Part shown: piece after piece, positions 8,091 to 16,697 of the stretch
How the letters are laid out: each line of letters begins with the position of its first letter
Numbering within the stretch: the first letter of the stretch is position 1
Assembly: GCA_963632245.1 (NCBI GenBank)
Contig: CAVGTF010000003.1
Span: 1-51,049, forward strand
Source: UBA1724 sp963632245
GTDB taxonomy: Bacteria > Verrucomicrobiota > Lentisphaeria > Oligosphaerales > Oligosphaeraceae
Direction of reading: 5' to 3'
Length of the DNA stretch: 51,049 bases
Translations under genes and position numbers: made by a program
Notes under the pieces: model-generated
The model's database searches: none
Seen by the model: the letters and a program-made list of their open reading frames with translations, nothing else
Told to the model about the DNA's origin: nothing

Positions 8091-9107
8091 TTATGGGTTG
8101 AGGGTTTCTTCCGACCGTGTGGCGGGTTTCGGGGGCGGTGTGATCAGGTAGAGCACGGCGCCGAGGAGTCCCCACAGGGTCAGGACGATGGTATGGAAAA
8201 GGGGTATGAGCGTGGCGTCTCCGGAGGCCGTCCCGAAGGCCAGTAGGAATCGTTGTGCCACGGTGTCGCGCACGCCGAGTCCTCCGGGGGTGAGGGGGAG
8301 GATTGCGGTGGCGTTTGCCAGTTGCGCGACGAGGAAGCAGGGGAGCACTGCCGTTTTGCAGTCGGGGAGGGCGCTCCCCAGGCAGAAGAGCTCCAGGCCC
8401 AGTAGACCGTGGATGAGGAAGGAGATGAGAAGCGCCTTCGCCAGGGCGCCAGGGGCATCCCGGTAGAGGGACAGCGCCTGGGTGAGCCGCCGGAGCGTCC
8501 GGCGGAGAAAGCCCGCGGATGGCGTCTCGGAGTCGCGGGCCGTCCTGGCGTGTTTCAGGAACCAGAGTGCCAGGAGGACCAGGAATGCGATTCCGGCGAG
8601 TCCGCCGACGAGGAGCAGTGCGGCTGCCAGCGCGGCCTGCCGGGGGAGGGCGGCCAGTTCGCCGGTAGCCAGGAGGAGTGCCAGTGTGCAGACGCCGGCC
8701 AGGAAGAGTCCCGCCAATCCGATGGCGCGGTCCAGGAGATCGACAAGCGCCAGTTCCGGGGCCTTTCCGGGATGGGCGCAGGTGGCGGCGCCGACCTTCA
8801 CGATGTCACCGGAGACTCCGCCGGGGATGACGAGGCTGAAGAAGTTCCCGCCCATGGTCAGGCGGAATGCCTGCAGGAAGGGCAGCTCCAGCTTTGGCGG
8901 TTGCAGGAGGATTTGCCAGCGCCAGGCGCCCAGGAATTGCACGAAGAGGTAGAGTGCCAGTGCGGCGATTCCGGGGAGTGAGGCAACGGCCTGGAGGAAG
9001 CTCTCCAGCAGTCCTCTATCCTGCTGGACCAGGAGCCTGTGCAGCAGGAATGCCGCCAGGACCAGGCAGAGTGCCCGCAGGAAGAGGATGGCGGTGCGCC
9101 GGAGCAT
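8091..9107 (-). CDS. UPF0104 / LPG-synthase-type transmembrane protein
   Basis: A 338-aa inner-membrane protein with about eight hydrophobic segments. Family hallmarks are GGNFFSLVIPGGVSGDIVK (about 90-110) and, near the C-terminus, LTPGGLGVRDTVAQRF. The family includes the membrane part of lysylphosphatidylglycerol synthase and flippase-like proteins of lipid and cell-wall pathways. There is no aminoacyl-transferase domain, so this is the stand-alone form; its transported lipid is unknown. It starts 18 bases after the galE stop, which fits an envelope-glycan role, though galE is the only support for that. Confidence 0.8.
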   Translation of the reverse strand: MLRRTAILFLRALCLVLAAFLLHRLLVQQDRGLLESFLQAVASLPGIAALALYLFVQFLGAWRWQILLQPPKLELPFLQAFRLTMGGNFFSLVIPGGVSGDIVKVGAATCAHPGKAPELALVDLLDRAIGLAGLFLAGVCTLALLLATGELAALPRQAALAAALLLVGGLAGIAFLVLLALWFLKHARTARDSETPSAGFLRRTLRRLTQALSLYRDAPGALAKALLISFLIHGLLGLELFCLGSALPDCKTAVLPCFLVAQLANATAILPLTPGGLGVRDTVAQRFLLAFGTASGDATLIPLFHTIVLTLWGLLGAVLYLITPPPKPATRSEETLNP

Positions 9108-9125
9108 GTGTGGGGAGGGTGGCGG

Positions 9126-10103
9126 CTACTTCTGGTCGTCGTAGCCCCGGGGGTGCTTTTCGCGCCATTCCCAGGCGGAGCGCACGATGGTCTCCAGATC
9201 CTGGTATTGGGGCTTCCAGCCGAGGATGCGCTTGGCGGCGGTGGAGTCGGCGATGAGTCGCGCGGGGTCTCCGGGACGCCGGGCGGCGACTTCCACGGGG
9301 AAGTCGTGTCCGGCGATCTTCCGGACGGTGTCGATGACCTCGCGGACGGAGCTCCCGCCGCCGGTGCCCAGATTCAGGGCGCCGCAGTAGTCGGACTGCA
9401 GGGCCAGCAGGTGTGCCTGCGCCAGATCCAGCACATGGATGTAGTCACGCACGCAGGTGCCGTCGGGGGTATCGTAGTCTTCGCCGAAGATGGAGATGGA
9501 CTTCCGTTCGCCCTTTGCCGCCTGGATGATGAGGGGGATGAGGTGCGTCTCGGGGTGGTGGTCTTCGCCGTGGAGGGCGGTGGCGCCGGCGGCATTGAAG
9601 TACCGCAGTGCGGTGTATTTGAGGCCCTTGAGCTGGTTGGTCCAGGAGAGGACCTTCTCGAACATCAGCTTGGATTCACCGTAGGGATTGATGGGCGCCT
9701 TGGGCTCCTCTTCGGAGATGGGCATGTGCTCGGCCATGCCGTAGACGGCTGCGGTGGAGGAGAAGACCACCTTCCGCACACCGTGGTCACAGGCGGCCTG
9801 CGCCAGGTTGATGGCGTTGCCCACGTTGTTGTGGAAATACTTCAGGGGATCCTTCATGGACTCGCCTACCTCGATGAAGGCGGCGAAGTGGATGACGCCC
9901 TCGGGTTGCGCCTTGTCCATGGCGCGCTGGAGAGCCTCCAGATCGCAGAGATTCCCCTGGATGAAATCGGCGCGGGGATCCACGGCGTCGCGGTGCCCGT
10001 TGAGGAGGGCATCGAAGACGGTGACCTGGTGTCCGTGGTCGAGGAGGTATTCTGTGGTGCAGCTGCCGATGTATCCGGCGCCGCCGGCAACGAAGATTCT
10101 CAT
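9126..10103 (-). CDS. galE: UDP-glucose 4-epimerase
   Basis: Interconverts UDP-glucose and UDP-galactose in the cytoplasm, supplying sugars for surface polysaccharides and galactose catabolism. The 325-aa short-chain dehydrogenase-type protein has the NAD motif GGAGYIG at 7-13, an SST segment at 115-117 and the catalytic Tyr141-x3-Lys145 in NPYGESK. Length is usual for GalE. It sits between the flippase-like gene and the SH3/coiled-coil gene (19-base gap) in the same direction. Confidence 0.95.
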   Translation of the reverse strand: MRIFVAGGAGYIGSCTTEYLLDHGHQVTVFDALLNGHRDAVDPRADFIQGNLCDLEALQRAMDKAQPEGVIHFAAFIEVGESMKDPLKYFHNNVGNAINLAQAACDHGVRKVVFSSTAAVYGMAEHMPISEEEPKAPINPYGESKLMFEKVLSWTNQLKGLKYTALRYFNAAGATALHGEDHHPETHLIPLIIQAAKGERKSISIFGEDYDTPDGTCVRDYIHVLDLAQAHLLALQSDYCGALNLGTGGGSSVREVIDTVRKIAGHDFPVEVAARRPGDPARLIADSTAAKRILGWKPQYQDLETIVRSAWEWREKHPRGYDDQK

Positions 10104-10122
10104 GATGGATTTGTGTTTGAGG

Positions 10123-11841
10123 CTATTTCAGGACGATGCCCTTGACGGTGACCAGCGGTCGGCTCCAGCCGCGGCGGATCTCCTGGAGTCCGGAGACAGT
10201 GACCTCCTGGCACTCCCAGTCCTTGAGGGGGAAACGGTCCGCCTTCAGGTATGCCAGGGGGACATATTTGCCGTTCTCTATCTTGCAGAGGGCATGGGAG
10301 GTATCGGCGTTGGCATTGGCGCCCAGGGGCACCACGATGCCACTCAAGGAGACGCGGGTGGTTTCGCCGGGTGCGGCTACGGGAATGGCGTCCAGTCCGG
10401 CAGAGAGCTTCTGCTCTTCCTCAGAGGGCTTTTCGGACTCCTTCTGGGCCTCCAGGGCGGCCTGCTCGGCTTCCTTCTGGGCTTCTATGGCGGCCTGCTG
10501 GCGCTCTTCCAGCTGCTGCCGTGCGGCGTCCAGGCGGGACTGTAATTCGGTGGTCTCGTTCTGGAGGCGATCCAGCTCGGCCTGGGTCTGTTCCCGCTCC
10601 TTGCGGGCCTCTTCGGCCTTGGCGAGCTGCTGGCGGTTTTCGTCTGCGAGTCGCTGCTGTTCTTGTCGGAGGGCCTCCAGTCGCTCGGATTCCTGTCGGG
10701 CGGCCTCCTCGAGATCCTGCCGTTCCTGTCGGAGCTGCCGGGTCTTGTCGGCGGCGGAATCCACTTCCTTCTGGAGGGATCCGATGGCCAGCAGGAGCTC
10801 CTGCTGCTTCGCCTGTGCGGCCTCCTGCTCCTTCTGGGCACTCTTCACATTTTCCAGGGCGGCCAGGGCGGCCTCCTCGGAGCGCTTCTGCTCGGCGGCC
10901 ATGGCCGCGGCTTCGGCGCGATAGACATCCTCACGGCGCTTCGCCTCCTGCTGGAGTGCCAGGAGCTTCTCGCCGGCCAGCTGCGCCTCGCTCTCCCATT
11001 TGGCGGAGTCCTCTTGCACCAGGCGCGCCTTCTCTTTTGCCTGGGTGAGCTCTTTTTCCAGCTGCGCCTGGAGCTCGGATTGCTCCTGCTGGAGGCGCTC
11101 CCGCTCGCGGGCGGCGTCCTCGATGCGCTGGCGGGTCTGGGCACGCTCGGTCTCCCACTTCTTCGCCTCTTCCTGGAGGCGGCTGACCTCCTCGCTCTGA
11201 CGACCAGCACGCGCCTTGAGCTCCTCCGCCTGCTTCTGCAGACCGGCCAGCTCCTCTTCGCCACGACGCAACTCCTCCTGGCGCTTCGCCAGCTCCGCAC
11301 TCTTGTCGGCGGGGATTACTGTGGCGGCGGCCACGGTCGGCTGCTCTTCAACGGGCTTGACTTCCGCGGGAGGTGGCGGCGGATTTCCGAGGGCGACGTA
11401 TTCGCCGCTCACCCAGGCGGTGGCGTCAGCGGGCAGGACGACCTCCATCCAGGGACCATCTTTGCGGCCGCTGCTACTGGCCTTCAGGACGGTGCCCTCC
11501 TTGGCATTGTAGAAGGCGGTGAAGAGCTGTCCGGCGCCGGTGTAGACGGGGCAGGGCGGGTGGATCACCTTTCCGTCGCTGTCCAGACAGTCGGTCTGGA
11601 CCCATCCGGTGACGGTGACGGATTCGGGAACGCGGACCTCCATCCACTGACCATCGCCCTGGCCCTGCCGGGAGACGATCTCCACGGGGGTGCCCTCCTT
11701 CAGGACGGCCAGCCGCTCGTAGTAGGACGCGGGACGGGAGCGCAGGATCACGTTCTTGCCGGCGATGTAGCCGTTTGTGGTCTGCGCGTAGGCGCCCAGT
11801 GCGAGGGGGAGTAGAATGAGGTGCGTAAGCCAGTTGCGCAT
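10123..11841 (-). CDS. Secreted SH3-like / long coiled-coil protein
   Basis: Function unknown. The 572-aa product has a signal peptide (about 1-19). Two bacterial SH3-like modules follow (about 22-95 and 98-155), each with a GxWMEV-type core (GQWMEVRVPE, GPWMEVVLPA). A very long Glu/Gln/Ala/Arg coiled coil (about 180-465) comes next. The C-terminal beta domain (about 490-572) begins RVSLSGIVVPLG. SH3b modules often bind peptidoglycan, and the rod could span the periplasm, but this is inference. The following two genes on the same strand are also envelope proteins of unknown role, suggesting one operon. Confidence 0.75.
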   Translation of the reverse strand: MRNWLTHLILLPLALGAYAQTTNGYIAGKNVILRSRPASYYERLAVLKEGTPVEIVSRQGQGDGQWMEVRVPESVTVTGWVQTDCLDSDGKVIHPPCPVYTGAGQLFTAFYNAKEGTVLKASSSGRKDGPWMEVVLPADATAWVSGEYVALGNPPPPPAEVKPVEEQPTVAAATVIPADKSAELAKRQEELRRGEEELAGLQKQAEELKARAGRQSEEVSRLQEEAKKWETERAQTRQRIEDAARERERLQQEQSELQAQLEKELTQAKEKARLVQEDSAKWESEAQLAGEKLLALQQEAKRREDVYRAEAAAMAAEQKRSEEAALAALENVKSAQKEQEAAQAKQQELLLAIGSLQKEVDSAADKTRQLRQERQDLEEAARQESERLEALRQEQQRLADENRQQLAKAEEARKEREQTQAELDRLQNETTELQSRLDAARQQLEERQQAAIEAQKEAEQAALEAQKESEKPSEEEQKLSAGLDAIPVAAPGETTRVSLSGIVVPLGANANADTSHALCKIENGKYVPLAYLKADRFPLKDWECQEVTVSGLQEIRRGWSRPLVTVKGIVLK

Positions 11842-11905
11842 AATGGTATGTGTAGGTATGGAAGGAGGTGCGGAAGTGTCGTCTGCTCAATGTAGCCGAC
11901 CGCGG

Positions 11906-13690
11906 TCAGTCCGCCTTCGGGGCGGCTGTGTCGTTGGCGTTGTTCCGGAGGTCCTCCTGTAGCTGTGCCAGAGTGCCTTGGGCCTTCTGGAGGATGTCCT
12001 TCTGGAAGCGCTGCTGCTGGAAATGGAGGAGGAGTGCGTGGAAGCCCCCGCGCATGCGTCCGGTGGCGGGAGAGTCTTCTTGGAAATCCCGCCAGAGGAC
12101 CTGGTCGTCAGCTTCGGAGAGCATGGGGATCAGCGGCATGGCGAGGAAGAATCCGTGTCCCATGGCATCCAGGGCGGTAGCGATGGTCTCGTGGTCGCGG
12201 AGGCTCTCCTGCTGGAGGGTCTTGGCGAGGGGCGTTGTGCTCAGGAGCTCACTGGCCTTTTGGGCATTTTCCAGGAGCCACGCGTGGTCCAAAAGTGCCG
12301 TTGCGCGGCGTGCCAGGGTTTCCCAGCGTTCCAGGAAACGGCATGCCGCCTCCTTTTGGGCGAGGGAGTCCTGCTGGTAGAGGTGTGTGGTGAGAGTCAG
12401 GAAGTCGGCCAGCGCATTTGTGGCGCCGTCGGCATCCCGCAATTCCATGGCGACCAGGAAGCGCCATTCTTCCAGGAGGAAGAGTCCGGGGGCTAGTGGC
12501 GCGTCGGGGGTCTCGTTCAGGGCACCCAGGAGTTCCTCCTGGGTCTTCAGGGCGGGCTCCAGGAGGGTCAGCTCCTGGCGCAGCGCCTGTGCGTCCTCTT
12601 CATCGGGGCCCTCCACGGGCGGGAACCACTGCGCCAGCGGCACGAATTCGCCGCCCTGCGCGGTGGCGTAGAAGTTCTGCCAGAGGAAGGGCGCATCGGT
12701 GCTGACATTCTCCCGTGGCTCGTTTTCCAGGGAGACCAGGAGGGTCCCCAGGTCCTTCTGTCGGAGAGAGAGGCTCCCCTGTGCCAGGTCCTCGTCTGCA
12801 GAAGTGGCGGGTGCTAGCGCCTCCCAGGCGGAAAGGCGGTCCAGCCACTGGTTGTGGATATGGTGATAGACGCCCTGTACGAAGAGGACTGCGGCCACGA
12901 AGAGCGCCAGGGCGGTCCGTGCGGCGGGATTCAGGAGGGAGCATGCGGGGCGATTCGGGAGCGCCTGGTGGTAGAAGTGCACGCGCAGGAGTGCCGCCAG
13001 GAGGATTGCGGCCTCCGCCAGTGCCAGTGTGGTGGCGGTGCCCAGATGGTCTTGGAGGGCGTGTGCCAGGAAAAGGATGGGCGGGAAGGGGAAGTAGTGT
13101 GCCTGCAGAAACTCGACGCCGGAGAGGTCCATGTATCTCAGGATTGCCTCCAGGACGATGGCGAGAGTCAGGAGCCATCCCAGGAGATGGAGGAGTGTGG
13201 AGGAGACCGCTAGGGTCAGTGCGCGGGCGTCCTGCTGCGCTTCCCGGAGGGTGAGATAGAAGATGAGCGCCTCCAGCGCGAGGAGCAGGGAAAAGAGTCC
13301 GCCGGTGGGGCTTTCCAGGGGGAGGATTCCCTTGAATATGATTCCGGCCACCAGAATCCAGTAGCTCGCCAGGGTGATGTATCCCGCCAGCCGCATATTG
13401 GGTAGCCCCAGGGCGCGGTGGAAGCGCGCCAGCTGGATCACGTATCCGCCGGAGAGGGAGAGGGCGCCCACCACCAGGATATTGCTTGCCAGGGTGGCGG
13501 AGAGCCATCCCAGGCACCAGGCGCTCCATAGCAGGAATAGCAGCGCCAGGGAGCCGAAGAGCGCCAGGACGCCGCCGCTGGCAGAACGCCGCGCCACGGC
13601 ATCGAGCTGCGGGGCGGAGAGGGGTGTTTGGGGCTCGGGACGGGGGAACTCCAGTCCACCCAGCTTGAAATCTTTCGGTGCGTCACCCAT
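11906..13690 (-). CDS. Polytopic membrane protein with large helical C-terminal half
   Basis: I do not recognise this 594-aa protein. Residues about 40-290 hold some seven membrane segments (for example VLALFGSLALLFLLWSAW and LALFVAAVLFVQGVYHH). Residues about 300-594 are soluble, acidic and helical, with Leu-rich stretches that could form a repeat-like bundle. The N-terminus (MGDAPKDFKLGGLEF) is cytoplasmic-looking. It starts only 9 bases after the stop of the secreted 230-aa gene and precedes the SH3/coiled-coil gene, so the three likely form a unit. Confidence 0.7.
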   Translation of the reverse strand: MGDAPKDFKLGGLEFPRPEPQTPLSAPQLDAVARRSASGGVLALFGSLALLFLLWSAWCLGWLSATLASNILVVGALSLSGGYVIQLARFHRALGLPNMRLAGYITLASYWILVAGIIFKGILPLESPTGGLFSLLLALEALIFYLTLREAQQDARALTLAVSSTLLHLLGWLLTLAIVLEAILRYMDLSGVEFLQAHYFPFPPILFLAHALQDHLGTATTLALAEAAILLAALLRVHFYHQALPNRPACSLLNPAARTALALFVAAVLFVQGVYHHIHNQWLDRLSAWEALAPATSADEDLAQGSLSLRQKDLGTLLVSLENEPRENVSTDAPFLWQNFYATAQGGEFVPLAQWFPPVEGPDEEDAQALRQELTLLEPALKTQEELLGALNETPDAPLAPGLFLLEEWRFLVAMELRDADGATNALADFLTLTTHLYQQDSLAQKEAACRFLERWETLARRATALLDHAWLLENAQKASELLSTTPLAKTLQQESLRDHETIATALDAMGHGFFLAMPLIPMLSEADDQVLWRDFQEDSPATGRMRGGFHALLLHFQQQRFQKDILQKAQGTLAQLQEDLRNNANDTAAPKAD

Positions 13691-13699
13691 TCGTCCGGA

Positions 13700-14392
13700 C
13701 TACTTGCGGGTTTCGACGGCGGCCTCGAGGGTCCAGGAGAGTTCCGGCGCGGCTTCCACGGTGATGGTGACCGGCTTGGTGGAGTGGATCCATCCGCTGG
13801 ATTCGCCGCCGGCGATCTGGGTGGTCCGCTGGAAGAGCACAGTTTCGTCTGCAGCCTGCACGGTGACCTTCATGGGGACTGGCTTGTAGCCTACTGCGGT
13901 GATGCGCCAGGGCGCCTCGCCGGGCTCAAAGGCGACCGTCTGGGTGCCCTCGCCAGTCCAGAAGCCGCGTTTGCGGAAGACGGCCTTTTCTTCGTCTTCC
14001 AGGGCGGTCTTGAGTCGCCATTCCTGGAGGGAGTCCAGATAAAGATCCAGGGAGATATCCCATCCGCGGGGATCGCCCTCAATGATGAGATACGCCTGCT
14101 GGTATCCGGAGTATTCCCGATAGCCGGCGGTCGCCAGCAGGGAGGAATCCACCACGGTCTTGGGGGACTTCTTGCGCGCGGCCTGGGAGGCATCCACCAG
14201 CGTGATCTTCATGGGTGCTTTGCGGCGGCTGGAGTAGTGGATGCGGAAGGGCTCGCCCTGGAGGTCGACGATCTTTGTGGCAACTACGCCGCCGGCGTGC
14301 CACTGGTAGGGTGCCTTGACCCAACGGAAGTCGCCGGCCTGGAGCATGAGGCCGAGGAGGAACAGCAGACAGAGGGAGCCGTGTGCTTTCAT
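13700..14392 (-). CDS. Secreted protein of unknown function
   Basis: 230 aa with a signal peptide (MKAHGSLCLLFLLGLMLQAG, cleavage near 20) and a beta-rich body. The C-terminal part contains two similar halves of beta strands, for example PMKVTVQAADETVLF and PVTITVEAAPELSW, suggesting a carbohydrate-binding or Ig-like fold. No catalytic motif is visible. The next gene (594-aa membrane protein) begins 9 bases downstream. The gap to argH upstream is 50 bases. Confidence 0.65.
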   Translation of the reverse strand: MKAHGSLCLLFLLGLMLQAGDFRWVKAPYQWHAGGVVATKIVDLQGEPFRIHYSSRRKAPMKITLVDASQAARKKSPKTVVDSSLLATAGYREYSGYQQAYLIIEGDPRGWDISLDLYLDSLQEWRLKTALEDEEKAVFRKRGFWTGEGTQTVAFEPGEAPWRITAVGYKPVPMKVTVQAADETVLFQRTTQIAGGESSGWIHSTKPVTITVEAAPELSWTLEAAVETRK

Positions 14393-14442
14393 GGTGTCGT
14401 GTTTCGGACGGTGTGGGTGAATAAGAAGGGGGGTCGCTTTCT

Positions 14443-15828
14443 CTAGGGCTGGAGGGCCTCTTCCAGGAGGGTCTGCCAGCGCTGGAGTTGTTCGCGGACC
14501 TGCCGGGGCGCGGTGCCGCCGACCAGATCGCGGGCGGCGGTGCTGTGTGCGGGATCGAAGAGCTTCAGAAATTGCTCGGTGGCGGTGGGGATGGACTCCC
14601 GCATCATCTCCAGGCCCGCTTTGTCCAATGCCACGCCCTTCGCCTGGCAGGCGCCCACGAAGCGCCCCACCTGGTGGTGGGCTTCCCGGAAGGGGATCCC
14701 CTGGCGGACCAGCGCCTCGGCCAGGTCGGTTGCCATGAGGGCGGGATCGGAGGCGGCCTGCAACATGCGCGCGGGGCGGATCTTGACGGTCGCCATCATG
14801 GCGGTGAGGGTCTTGAGGACCAGCTCCACGGTGTCAATGGCGTCGAAGAGGCCCTCTTTGTCTTCCTGGAGATCCCGGTTGTAGGTGAGGGGCAGGCCCT
14901 TCATGGTGGTCAGCAGCCCCATGAGGGCGCCGTAGACGCGTCCGGTCTTTCCGCGGGTGAGCTCGGCCATATCGGGATTCTTCTTCTGGGGCATGAGGCT
15001 GCTGCCGGTGGTGAAGGCGTCGCCGATTTCGATGAAGGCGAATTCCTGGCTGAACCAGAGGATGATGTCCTCGGCCAGGCGGGAGAGATGCATTGCGATG
15101 ATGGAGAGATCGGACAGGAATTCCACGCTGGTATCGCGGTCGGCGACGGCGTCCATGGAGTTCTGGAGGACCTCCTCGAAGCCCAGCTCCTTTGCCACGA
15201 AATTCCGGTCCAGGGGCAGGGTGGAGCCGGCCAGTGCGCCGGCGCCCAGGGGCAGCCGGTTGATGCGGTGGCGGGTGTCGGCGAGGCGCTGGCAGTCGCG
15301 GCGGGTCATCTCCAGGTATGCCAGCAGGTGGTGTGCGAAGAGGATCGGCTGCGCGTGCTGGAGGTGTGTGAATCCGGGCATGATGGCATCCCGGTTCTGG
15401 TTTGCGAGAGTCCAGAGTGCCTTCTGGAAGTGCCGCAGCTCCGAGAGGATCTGGTCGGTGGCGTGGCGCAGATAGAGCCGTTCGTCCGTGGCGATCTGGT
15501 CGTTGCGGGAACGTCCGGTGTGGAGGCGCGCGCCGGCGGGGCCGATGAGCTCGGTGAGGCGGCTCTCAATATTCATGTGGATGTCTTCCAGCTCGGTGCG
15601 GAAGGGGAAGATCCCGTCGTCCAGTTCCTTGAGCACCTGGAGCAGACCCGTCTGGATCTTCTCGCCGTCCTCGGCGGGGATGATTCCCTGGCGCACCAGC
15701 ATCTTTGCGTGCGCCTGGCTTCCCTGGATGTCGAAGGGATAGAGTCGGCGATCGTAGCTGATGGATTCCGAGAGTTTGAGAACGAGGGCATCGGGGCCCT
15801 CCTGGAAGCGTCCGTCCCAAAGAGGCAT
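14443..15828 (-). CDS. argH: Argininosuccinate lyase
   Basis: Splits argininosuccinate into arginine and fumarate, the last step of arginine synthesis. The 461-aa protein shows the superfamily signature GSSLMPQKKNPD at 275-286 with the catalytic Ser loop, HTGRSRND at 103-110 and FTHLQHAQP at 153-161. Length is standard. No other arg gene is in the window, so arginine genes are scattered in this genome. A 74-base gap separates it from the GAF-protein gene upstream. That gap contains a 7-bp hairpin (CCGGAGG/CCTCCGG, 15868-15885) without a T-run. Confidence 0.96.
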   Translation of the reverse strand: MPLWDGRFQEGPDALVLKLSESISYDRRLYPFDIQGSQAHAKMLVRQGIIPAEDGEKIQTGLLQVLKELDDGIFPFRTELEDIHMNIESRLTELIGPAGARLHTGRSRNDQIATDERLYLRHATDQILSELRHFQKALWTLANQNRDAIMPGFTHLQHAQPILFAHHLLAYLEMTRRDCQRLADTRHRINRLPLGAGALAGSTLPLDRNFVAKELGFEEVLQNSMDAVADRDTSVEFLSDLSIIAMHLSRLAEDIILWFSQEFAFIEIGDAFTTGSSLMPQKKNPDMAELTRGKTGRVYGALMGLLTTMKGLPLTYNRDLQEDKEGLFDAIDTVELVLKTLTAMMATVKIRPARMLQAASDPALMATDLAEALVRQGIPFREAHHQVGRFVGACQAKGVALDKAGLEMMRESIPTATEQFLKLFDPAHSTAARDLVGGTAPRQVREQLQRWQTLLEEALQP

Positions 15829-15902
15829 GGCAGTATAGAGGTGTGGAAAGGGGGGCTTGTTTTTGCACCGGAGGAGTGCCTCCGGAAGGGGTGGGGAAGT
15901 GG

Positions 15903-16697
15903 TTATTTCTTGGGCTCTTCCTTGGCGGGCAGGGGTGCGGCCGTCGGTTCGACGGGCGGGTGGACGATGTCCTCCAGCAGCTGGCTGGCGGCCACGGTGA
16001 TATGCCCGTTGTTGAAACCGGCCTTGCGGAGTCGCCGATAGAAGGCGTCGGCGAGGGTGCGCACCATCTTTCCGGGATTTCGCACGCTGGTGACCAGCAG
16101 CTGGTTGGTGGCCTTCGCGGCATCCTTCGTGGCGTCCTTGGAGTTGCTGGAGAGCAGTGGCTCCAGGTCATTGAGGGCGAAGTGCTGTTCCAGAAGTTCG
16201 GAGGCCTTGGTGTTCTCCACGATGAGGGAGACGAAGGGTCCCAGGAGGGAGAAGAGCTTCCGGCGCATGGGGTTCTTCGATTGCTCCGGATCGGTGGCTC
16301 CGCCTGTGATCAGGTGCCCGATACGGTTTCCCTTGAAGAAGATGGGCATGGCGATGATGGGGAATTTCAGTCCCTGGATGCCGGAGTTGATGTAGTTGAT
16401 CTGGTGGGTGCTGCGCAGCTGGAAGAGGATATTCTGGAGTCGCTCGGGGAGTTCCAGGGGCTCGCCGTCTTTCAGCGGGGTGCCCTCCAGGCCCAGGGGT
16501 GCCCGGACAATGAAGGCCTCCTTCTCTTCATCCAGCATCAGCAGCGCCGCCTGGGTGGTGCCCATGAGGCGGCAGGTCAAGTCCACGATCTTGTGGAGAC
16601 CCTCGTCTACGGAGTAGCTCTCCTTCATGGCCTCGTTCAACAACATCAGCACATCCACGCTGCGCTCAAACTGGCTCTTGTTATCGGTTTCGCTCAT
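15903..16697 (-). CDS. GAF-domain protein
   Basis: 264 aa. The N-terminal half (about 10-165) looks like a GAF sensor domain: MLLNEAMKESYSVDEGLHKI, then LMGTTQAALLMLDEE and a late strand KFPIIAMPIFFKG-RIGHLI. The C-terminal half is helical with no output domain I recognise, ending in a Pro/Ala/Lys tail. The ATG at 16697 is chosen because it overlaps the holA stop (ATGA) and has AAGGAGG about 10 bases upstream; another in-frame ATG lies at 16730. Translational coupling to holA is likely. The ligand is unknown. Confidence 0.7.
   Translation of the reverse strand: MSETDNKSQFERSVDVLMLLNEAMKESYSVDEGLHKIVDLTCRLMGTTQAALLMLDEEKEAFIVRAPLGLEGTPLKDGEPLELPERLQNILFQLRSTHQINYINSGIQGLKFPIIAMPIFFKGNRIGHLITGGATDPEQSKNPMRRKLFSLLGPFVSLIVENTKASELLEQHFALNDLEPLLSSNSKDATKDAAKATNQLLVTSVRNPGKMVRTLADAFYRRLRKAGFNNGHITVAASQLLEDIVHPPVEPTAAPLPAKEEPKK

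Noticed and set aside
15868..15885. Hairpin CCGGAGG-N4-CCTCCGG between the GAF gene and argH
   Set aside because: No T-run on either side, so not called a terminator; may be chance in GC-rich DNA.
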